Assembly (NCBI GenBank): GCA_031976225.1 | Contig: DALYLQ010000043.1 | Location: 1 to 21,888 of the forward strand | Length of the DNA stretch: 21,888 nucleotides | Reading direction: 5' to 3' | Source: UBA10646 sp003456175 | Lineage (GTDB): Bacteria > Bacteroidota > Bacteroidia > Chitinophagales > Chitinophagaceae | Position numbers and translations under genes: made by a program | The notes under the pieces: generated by a model | Seen by the model: only the letters and a program-made list of their open reading frames with translations | Told to the model about the DNA's origin: nothing | Database searches by the model: none | Part shown: piece by piece, positions 15,958 to 20,935 of the stretch | Layout of the letters: each line of letters opens with the position of its first letter | How positions within the stretch are numbered: position 1 is the stretch's first letter

Positions 15958-16977
15958 CTAAGGCTTAGTAGCTGGCTTTTTCAAACTATCTACCGGAAGC
16001 GGCTGTGTTAGATAATTGCCTTTATCTTTTTTGCCAAAAACCGATACGTTCACATAGCGCTTCGGATGTGCTCTAAGATCGTCTAATAAAATATTTAAAC
16101 TCAATAACGTGTTTGCTAAATTTTGGTATAAGGTTTCATCGTTCAATAGCTTGCCTACGGTACCTTCTTTACTGTTAACCTTGGCAAGGGCTGTGTTCAA
16201 GCGGTCTACACTAATGTTGAGTTTGTTTACCACACCATCAATATCGGTTTTGCTGAGTTTGTTGGTGGTAGCCTCTACATTGGTAAGCGTTTGTGTAATT
16301 TTATCGTTGTTAGCAGCAAGATTTTTAGTGAAAGCTTCTACATTTTTCATGGTTTTGCCCACGTTACCTGTTTGATTGTTAAGCATTACCTCTAGCTCTG
16401 CCGATGTTTTGGCCAAGTGTGCGGTGGTGGTAACCAAATTGGCAATTACCTGCTGCAAGTTGCCCTTTGTATTTGGATCTAGTACCGTATTAGCATTTTT
16501 TAATAATGTATCTAAACTAGTAAGGCTGCTTGTAATTTTAGCAGTAACAGGTTCTAGCTTTTGTGTTAAATCGCCAAGTAGTCCATTGATATTGGCACTG
16601 CGGAGCGTGTCACCGTTTTTAATCCAATTGGTGTTATCACCTAGTTTAATATCAATGCTGCTGGTTGCAAGGGGATTGGTATTGATAACCGCTACAGAAT
16701 TATTAGGAATTTTATACGCATCGAGTAGTTTGATGGTAACAATAATGTTGTTCAGGTATTGCTCATCGGCCTCAATTTCGTATACCTGACCAATTTGCAA
16801 ACCGTTGGCAAATACAGGGTTGCTTGGAACCAACCCTTTTGTATCGGTATACTTTGCGTAAATGAACGTACCTTTTTTAAATAAATTTCTACCTTTTAAG
16901 AAGTTGAAGCCAAGTACCAACAAGGTAATTGCAATTACGGTTAAGGCGCCAACTTTTGTTTCATTATTAATTTTCAT
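15958..16977 (-). CDS. MCE/MlaD-family lipid-transport protein
   Basis: 339-residue inner-membrane-anchored protein. Residues 10-28 form one transmembrane helix (GALTVIAITLLVLGFNFLK). The MCE domain follows at about 38-115 (FIYAKYTDTKGLVPSNPVFANGLQIGQV, then VAVINTNPLATSSIDIKLG). The rest (about 135-300) is a long helical region with heptad-like Leu/Thr/Asn spacing. This is the architecture of MlaD-like substrate-binding subunits of ABC phospholipid transporters (Mla/Mce systems), in which MCE rings and helical barrels conduct lipids across the periplasm. The usual ATPase and permease partners (MlaF, MlaE) are not in this window. Its neighbour on the same strand is the OstA-like gene; both belong to envelope lipid traffic, though a terminator lies between them. 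Confidence 0.92.
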   Translation of the reverse strand: MKINNETKVGALTVIAITLLVLGFNFLKGRNLFKKGTFIYAKYTDTKGLVPSNPVFANGLQIGQVYEIEADEQYLNNIIVTIKLLDAYKIPNNSVAVINTNPLATSSIDIKLGDNTNWIKNGDTLRSANINGLLGDLTQKLEPVTAKITSSLTSLDTLLKNANTVLDPNTKGNLQQVIANLVTTTAHLAKTSAELEVMLNNQTGNVGKTMKNVEAFTKNLAANNDKITQTLTNVEATTNKLSKTDIDGVVNKLNISVDRLNTALAKVNSKEGTVGKLLNDETLYQNLANTLLSLNILLDDLRAHPKRYVNVSVFGKKDKGNYLTQPLPVDSLKKPATKP

Positions 16978-17070
16978 ACCGGTTCTGCTCTTAAAGCAAG
17001 CTTGGGTTGATGGTTTAAATTACATTACGAAAATACACTTGCACTGCTAACGATGTGCAGATATTTATGT

Positions 17071-17111
17071 AAAAGGTAAGCGGTACGCCTATGGCGTACC
17101 GCTTACCTTTT
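17071..17111 (-). terminator. Strong intrinsic terminator after SIMPL gene
   Basis: AAAAGGTAAGCGGTACGCC (17071-17089) pairs over 19 bp with 17093-17111 around a 3-nt loop, with T-rich flanks on both strands. It lies 16 bp past the SIMPL stop codon on the minus strand and isolates the MlaD-family gene from upstream transcription. Confidence 0.92.
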
Positions 17112-17126
17112 TGTTCCCGTTGGTCA

Positions 17127-17138
17127 TTTACTGTAAAG
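17127..17138 (+). repeat. Diverged repeat-like word TTTACTGTAAAG
   Basis: Same variant as at 15935; it covers the SIMPL stop codon (TTA at 17128-17130 on this strand) and lies 15 bp before the terminator at 17071-17111. Confidence 0.35.
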
Positions 17139-17895
17139 CAAATACTACTACCACTTCAAAATGAAGCTTGATTTTTTTAAAATCTACTTGAATACCAGGG
17201 TCTGTAAGGCCTGCATTATCTTCTAATTTCATCATTGCATTCGCATACATTCTTGGCTGTGGCTCAAATGCTTGTTCAGACGGTTCGTTGATGGTAACCG
17301 CAACACCTACCTTTTCATTCACAGCGCCAGCCAACTTTTCGGCTTTTATTTTAGCAGCTTTAATAGCTTCTATTTTAAGTTGTTCACGATATTCTTTCGC
17401 TTTTTCTTTCAATGCATCCGTCACTAATGGANNNNNNNNNNTCAGTTTGCTATGTGTTACTTTGGCAATGAAAAAGTTACTGGTAGCTTCATCATCAAGC
17501 TTGTCAACTACTTGATCAATTTGTTGTGGCGTTTTTACTTTAACCCAATAACTTACTGTTGCTTTCATGTCGGGGTTTTCTTTTTTTCGCTTACGCAAAT
17601 ACCAATATTGATTGGTATAACCACTGGCACTGCTCAGCGAAATCTCCTTGTCTGTTAATCCTAAACTTTGCATAGCAGTAAGAAAACGTTGCTTTATCTG
17701 CTCAATTGTAACCTTGCCAACACCTTTTTTATCGTATTCTGTCAAATCAATTTGCAGATATATTTCATCGGGTACAAGCTCTAGTTCGGCACTACCAGTT
17801 ACGTTAATGGTACGCGGAAAAGGATTGCTGTTACTTTGTGCAAAACCAATACTAGTAATGCATAGCGCCATAATGGCTACAAATAATTGCTTCAT
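17128..17895 (-). CDS. SIMPL (DUF541) domain periplasmic protein
   Basis: 255-residue exported protein of the SIMPL/DUF541 family (related to BP26/OMP28 and YggE); biochemical role poorly defined, some members are linked to oxidative-stress tolerance. The ATG at 17895 gives a clean signal peptide (MKQLFVAIMALCITSIGFA|Q). A longer frame from 17979 would put 28 non-signal residues in front and span an inverted repeat, so it is rejected. Family marks: INVTGSAELELVPDEIYLQIDLTE at the mature N-terminus, YWVKVKTPQQIDQVVDKL, and the helical AIKAAKIKAEKLAGAVNEKVG followed by VTINEPSEQ and a final beta strand LHFEVVVVFAL. Ten N at 17432-17441 mask about four residues near 152-155, frame maintained. 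Divergent from the PlsC-like gene. Confidence 0.92.
   Translation of the reverse strand: MKQLFVAIMALCITSIGFAQSNSNPFPRTINVTGSAELELVPDEIYLQIDLTEYDKKGVGKVTIEQIKQRFLTAMQSLGLTDKEISLSSASGYTNQYWYLRKRKKENPDMKATVSYWVKVKTPQQIDQVVDKLDDEATSNFFIAKVTHSKLXXXXPLVTDALKEKAKEYREQLKIEAIKAAKIKAEKLAGAVNEKVGVAVTINEPSEQAFEPQPRMYANAMMKLEDNAGLTDPGIQVDFKKIKLHFEVVVVFALQ
17432..17441. other. Assembly gap (10 N) inside SIMPL gene
   Basis: Ten undetermined bases, frame consistent on both sides. Confidence 0.99.
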
Positions 17896-17939
17896 AAATG
17901 TTGTTTTTTGAAGGTTAGAAAATGAAAGTAAAAAACTTA

Positions 17940-17963
17940 ATCTTACTATTTTTCTAGTAAGAT
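17940..17963. promoter_or_regulatory. 24-bp perfect dyad between SIMPL and PlsC-like genes
   Basis: ATCTTACTA (17940-17948) and TAGTAAGAT (17955-17963) are perfect inverted repeats around a 6-nt TTTTTC spacer. It lies 45-68 bp upstream of the SIMPL ATG and about 105 bp upstream of the PlsC-like ATG. Spacing fits a dimeric regulator's operator or a 5'-leader hairpin. Confidence 0.45.
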
Positions 17964-18032
17964 GTGGTTGTGTTTGCAATTACACAAAATGAAAATTAAC
18001 TTCAGAAAGGCTTAACAATTTGTTTACAACCC

Positions 18033-18040
18033 TATTTTTG
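18033..18040 (+). promoter_or_regulatory. Candidate Bacteroidota -7 promoter box for PlsC-like gene
   Basis: TATTTTTG matches the Bacteroidota -7 consensus TAnnTTTG exactly and lies 28 bp before the ATG at 18068, leaving a short leader. A TTTG at 18019-18022 is too close to act as the usual -33 element, so the call rests on the -7 box alone. Confidence 0.4.
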
Positions 18041-18067
18041 TCGACCGCCAATAAAACCACGCTGTAA

Positions 18068-18835
18068 ATGACACTATTGGAACGATTGAAACAGGTACAC
18101 TTATTCCGACGTGTAGTGTATGGGGTAGTAGGTGCTGTTACCTATCCGGGCTTGGTCTTGGTGAACAAGATTAAGATTGAAGGAACAGAACATTTAAAAA
18201 CCCTACCACGCAATAACGTATTATTTGTTAGTAATCACCAAACTTACTTCGCCGATGTAATTACCTTCTTACATATTTTTTGTGCGGTAAAGTGGCGTAA
18301 AGACAATCGCTTGGGACTACCATACTATCTTTTGAACCCATTCACGAATGTGTATTACGTAGCTGCCGAAGAAACCATGAATGGTAGTTTTATCAGCAAA
18401 ATTTTCAAGTTAGCAGGAGCCCTTACGGTAAAAAGAACATGGCGAGCCGACGGACAAAATGTTCAACGTAACCGCGATGAAAGTGATACACAGAAAATTG
18501 ATGAGGCTTTAGCTAAAAGTTGGGTTATTACCTTCCCACAAGGAACAACAAAACCATTCGCCCCAGGCCGTAAAGGCACAGCGCATATCATAAAAAACAA
18601 CCATCCTATTGTTGTTCCTGTAGTTATCAATGGTTTTTGGAGAGCTTTCAATAAAAAAGGATTAGCCTTTAAAAAGAAAGGTTCTATCTTAAGCATTCGC
18701 TTTAAAGAGCCACTACAACTCGATTATACTAAACCTGTAGACGAAATTCTTGACGATGTAATGGATGCTATCGAACAAAGTAAGCGTTTTATGCTTAAAG
18801 GAAAACATCATCTCATGAATATGATTGATAAGTAA
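18068..18835 (+). CDS. PlsC-like lysophospholipid acyltransferase with altered motifs
   Basis: 255-residue acyltransferase of the LPLAT/PlsC family; such enzymes transfer an acyl chain to 1-acyl-glycerol-3-phosphate or a related lysolipid at the inner membrane. Residues 17-34 are hydrophobic and may anchor it. Conserved blocks: VSNHQTYFADVI with H57 and D63; a KR-containing block ALTVKRTW (119-125); FPQGTTKPFAPGRKGTAHI (from 156); and VPVVINGFW (183-191). Two details differ from textbook enzymes: motif I reads H-X5-D rather than H-X4-D, and motif III is FPQGT rather than FPEGT. Since the surroundings are well conserved, this looks like a distinct subfamily and not decay, but the substrate is uncertain. 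The gene is flanked by a dyad and candidate promoter upstream and a 20-bp terminator downstream. Confidence 0.85.
   Translation: MTLLERLKQVHLFRRVVYGVVGAVTYPGLVLVNKIKIEGTEHLKTLPRNNVLFVSNHQTYFADVITFLHIFCAVKWRKDNRLGLPYYLLNPFTNVYYVAAEETMNGSFISKIFKLAGALTVKRTWRADGQNVQRNRDESDTQKIDEALAKSWVITFPQGTTKPFAPGRKGTAHIIKNNHPIVVPVVINGFWRAFNKKGLAFKKKGSILSIRFKEPLQLDYTKPVDEILDDVMDAIEQSKRFMLKGKHHLMNMIDK
18421..18432 (-). repeat. TTTACCGYAAGG repeat, copy 10
   Basis: TTTACCGTAAGG on the minus strand, inside the PlsC-like gene, read as L-T-V-K. Confidence 0.85.
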
Positions 18836-18852
18836 GCACAGTGTTAATGCAC

Positions 18853-18895
18853 TAAACATAAGAACGGGCAGCGAAGCTGCCCGTTCTTATGTTTA
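18853..18895. terminator. Bidirectional terminator between PlsC-like and Nudix genes
   Basis: A 20-bp perfect stem (18853-18872 with 18876-18895) with core GAACGGGCAGC and a GAA loop, with AT-rich outer pairs. It lies between converging genes, 17 bp after the PlsC-like stop codon and 38 bp beyond the Nudix stop codon. Confidence 0.92.
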
Positions 18896-18913
18896 TGGTT
18901 ACTATGTTATTCA

Positions 18914-18925
18914 TTTACCGTAAGG
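18914..18925 (+). repeat. TTTACCGYAAGG repeat, copy 11
   Basis: TTTACCGTAAGG, intergenic, between the 20-bp terminator (ends 18895) and the Nudix stop codon at 18934. Confidence 0.85.
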
Positions 18926-18933
18926 TGCTTGTA

Positions 18934-19524
18934 TTACAATTTATAATCTAGCTTACCTAAATATCGTAAGGCATAGAAGATAGTGCTTAGGTGCATGCTT
19001 TGTACAATACGTTTTTCTTCAATTAGCTGAATCAGTTCTTCGATACTAATGAGTAATACTTCAATTTCTTCATTGGCATCTAAGGCTTGTGCTTGCATAA
19101 GTCGTCCGCCAGTAGCGATAAACATGTGCATGAGATTAGCATTGGTGCTGGGGTTCGGACTAATACGTCCTAAGTAATGAACGGTTTCAAAAGCATAACC
19201 TGTTTCTTCTAAAAGCTCTCTGCGAATAGCAGTTTCTAAATCGGCATCGGTAGCATCTACACAACCACCCGGTAACTCGTAGCCAACTTCGCCTAAAGCA
19301 TGGCGATATTGAACTGCAAGAATTACTTTATTGTCTTCCGTTAGCGCTAAAGCGGTTACCCAAGGTGTGTAATCGAGTACGTAATAGGGCGAAACAAGGG
19401 AACCATCGGGCTTTTGAGCAGTTTCTTTTCTGGCATTGAACCAATTATCTTGGTAGATATAAGTGGAATCAACGGTTTTCCATTTCAAATGATCGTNNNN
19501 NNNNNNNNNNNNNAAGCTGCTCAT
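18934..19524 (-). CDS. Nudix hydrolase, ADP-ribose pyrophosphatase-like
   Basis: 196-residue Nudix-family hydrolase, cleaving a nucleoside diphosphate linked to another moiety; the sequence most resembles the ADP-ribose pyrophosphatase group. The Nudix box is ELPGGCVDATDADLETAIRR followed by ELLEETGY; the REXXEE core with the metal-binding glutamates is intact, while the first Glu of GX5E is replaced (Asp region) and the box is one residue longer than consensus. The upstream beta-rich part has VLDYTPWVTALALTEDNKVILAVQYRH and the C-terminal part has GRISPNPSTNANLMHMF. The seventeen N at 19497-19513 blank out about seven residues right after MSS, with the frame consistent on both sides. The ATG is 8 bp past the ExbD/TolR stop codon, so it is the last gene of the ExbB-ExbD-Nudix operon. 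The start is plausible but not confirmed because of the gap. Confidence 0.88.
   Translation of the reverse strand: MSSXXXXXXXDHLKWKTVDSTYIYQDNWFNARKETAQKPDGSLVSPYYVLDYTPWVTALALTEDNKVILAVQYRHALGEVGYELPGGCVDATDADLETAIRRELLEETGYAFETVHYLGRISPNPSTNANLMHMFIATGGRLMQAQALDANEEIEVLLISIEELIQLIEEKRIVQSMHLSTIFYALRYLGKLDYKL
19497..19513. other. Assembly gap (17 N) at start of Nudix gene
   Basis: Seventeen undetermined bases a few codons after the putative Nudix ATG; frame consistent on both sides, but the start cannot be fully verified. Confidence 0.99.
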
Positions 19525-19532
19525 TGTATTTG

Positions 19533-19958
19533 TTATTTAACGTTGGCTACCACTTTGGCACCTGCTTTTTTTGCACTCTGCATAATGCGAAATACTTCGC
19601 CATAATGAGCAATAGTATCGGCATTAATTACTACGGAAGGTGTATCCATAAAGGCTTTCACTTTGTCAACCTCCATCTTTAACATACTATCTAACATAGC
19701 CAAATCTACTTGTTGTTGCCCCAGAAAAATGTGTTGCTCTTTATCAATACTTACCACAATCGACTGCTTTACTTTTGTATCAGCTTTGCCTTTAGGGTTG
19801 TTCACCTTCACCACATTGGGGTTAGCAAGTGTTGATACTATCAAGAAGAATAATAGTAAAATGAACAAGATATCGTTCAAAGCACCATTATGTATTTCAG
19901 GATGACTTCTTAGTCGCTTACGAATATTCATGTACAACAGTTTAAAGGCCGAAGCCAT
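19533..19958 (-). CDS. ExbD/TolR family proton-channel subunit
   Basis: 141-residue biopolymer transport protein. A short cytoplasmic N-terminus rich in Lys/Arg (NIRKRLRSHPEIHNG) precedes one transmembrane helix (about 26-45, ALNDILFILLLFFLIVSTLA) carrying the conserved membrane aspartate D29 that takes part in proton flow. The periplasmic C-terminal domain (about 60-141) has the family pattern VVSIDKEQHIFLGQQQV and VVINADTIAHYGEVFRIMQSAKKAG. It pairs with the ExbB/TolQ protein encoded 6 bp upstream to convert proton-motive force into work for TonB- or TolA-type energisers. No TonB gene follows, and the Tol-versus-TonB assignment cannot be settled here. The start at 19958 is favoured by the tight junction; an in-frame Met ten residues in is possible. 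Confidence 0.92.
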   Translation of the reverse strand: MASAFKLLYMNIRKRLRSHPEIHNGALNDILFILLLFFLIVSTLANPNVVKVNNPKGKADTKVKQSIVVSIDKEQHIFLGQQQVDLAMLDSMLKMEVDKVKAFMDTPSVVINADTIAHYGEVFRIMQSAKKAGAKVVANVK

Positions 19959-19964
19959 TCATTA

Positions 19965-20663
19965 TTAGCGGGTAGGCTCTTGCAGCATATCGATAAACTC
20001 TGCACTCGACGCTTCCATTTTATTAGCCGTTTTATCTACTTGCGTAGTTAAGAAGTTGTGCATTACATAAGCCATTAAGCCAATAATTAAACCTGTAGCA
20101 CTGGTAACCATTTTAACATAAATACCACCTGCAATGGTATTTAACTCAAAGCCACTGTTATTAATGTTATAAAACAATTGAATCATTCCAAAAATGGTAC
20201 CTAAAAAACCGAACATGGGTGCTATACCTGCAATCAGGCTAAGCACGCCAAGGTTACGTTCCATTTTGTACATTTCTAGCTTTCCAACGTTCTCCATGCT
20301 TTTTTCAATAGCATCAATAGGCTTACCAATACGCTGAATGCCTTTGTCTATCATACGAGCCACAGCATTATCGGTATTTTTCGCAAGGGTACGAGCTGCG
20401 GTTACATTACCAGTAACAATATTGTCTCTAATTAAATTCATAAAGTTGGGCTCTACCTTACCTGCTTTACGAATAGTCATGAGTCGTTCAAAAAAAACAA
20501 ATACACATACCACAAACAGTAAATACAGGGGATACATCAGTAATCCCCCTTTATTCAATAAATCGAACAAGCTAATTTTTTCAGCAGTAGTAGCAACGGC
20601 TGCTGTTGCGTTGTTCACAGCCTGAAGCAGTATTCCCATATCTGGCATATTTAATGGTAGCAA
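19965..20663 (-). CDS. MotA/TolQ/ExbB family proton-channel protein
   Basis: 232-residue inner-membrane channel subunit with three transmembrane stretches: about 40-58 (GLLMYPLYLLFVVCVFVFF), 138-163 (LGVLSLIAGIAPMFGFLGTIFGMI) and 180-205 (GIYVKMVTSATGLIIGLMAYVMHNF). The cytoplasmic loop (about 60-137) and the GTIFGM and VTSATGLIIGL segments are hallmarks of the family. ExbB forms a pentamer around two ExbD helices. The N-terminal 30 residues are Ala/Thr-rich; starts at Met6 (20648) or Met9 (20639) are alternatives. It is the first gene of the operon; its promoter should lie in 20664-20820, shared with the divergent lon side, but no consensus box was found. Confidence 0.92.
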   Translation of the reverse strand: MLPLNMPDMGILLQAVNNATAAVATTAEKISLFDLLNKGGLLMYPLYLLFVVCVFVFFERLMTIRKAGKVEPNFMNLIRDNIVTGNVTAARTLAKNTDNAVARMIDKGIQRIGKPIDAIEKSMENVGKLEMYKMERNLGVLSLIAGIAPMFGFLGTIFGMIQLFYNINNSGFELNTIAGGIYVKMVTSATGLIIGLMAYVMHNFLTTQVDKTANKMEASSAEFIDMLQEPTR

Positions 20664-20820
20664 AATAACCCCTTGCTGTATGTAACGTACGGTAAGTGGA
20701 TAAATTGCTTGTTAATGTTTTGCTTATACAAATTAGTGGTATACTTACGTAAATGATCGGCCAAATATGGTACTTTGATTAGCCCAAACAATCGCTTAAT
20801 GCTGACAAATTGCCCGATAC

Positions 20821-20925
20821 ATGGCTGCAATATTGGATGGCACTGAAATTGACAATCATTACATCCCCCAAGATATTTGGAATAGCGACAATGGGGCTGA
20901 CAATTTGACTATTCGAAAAGATTAA
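20821..20925 (+). CDS. Possible small ORF (34 residues) just before lon
   Basis: ATG at 20821 opens a 34-codon frame ending with TAA at 20923-20925, 10 bp before the lon ATG. The peptide starts MAAILDGTEIDNHYIPQD and is acidic, with no membrane segment or known motif. Upstream the frame is closed by a TGA at 20803. Spacing would fit a coupled leader peptide or small protein, but a frame of this length can occur by chance and the family is not recognised. Confidence 0.22.
   Translation: MAAILDGTEIDNHYIPQDIWNSDNGADNLTIRKD
20838..20853 (+). promoter_or_regulatory. Sigma-54-like promoter candidate upstream of lon
   Basis: TGGCAC (20838-20843), five bases, then TTGAC (20849-20853) resembles the sigma-54 -24/-12 pattern TGGCAC-N5-TTGCW, with one mismatch at the important C of the -12 element. 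It would start transcription about 70 bp before lon. Evidence is weak, as the mismatch is in a critical position. Confidence 0.2.
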
Positions 20926-20935
20926 TTTGAATACT

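Noticed and set aside
16376..16789. 137-codon plus-strand frame opposite the MlaD-family gene
   Set aside because: Antisense shadow of a well-supported gene; hydrophobic composition comes from the complementary codons.
17896..17979. Longer start for the SIMPL gene
   Set aside because: It would place 28 residues before a clear signal peptide and cross the 24-bp dyad.
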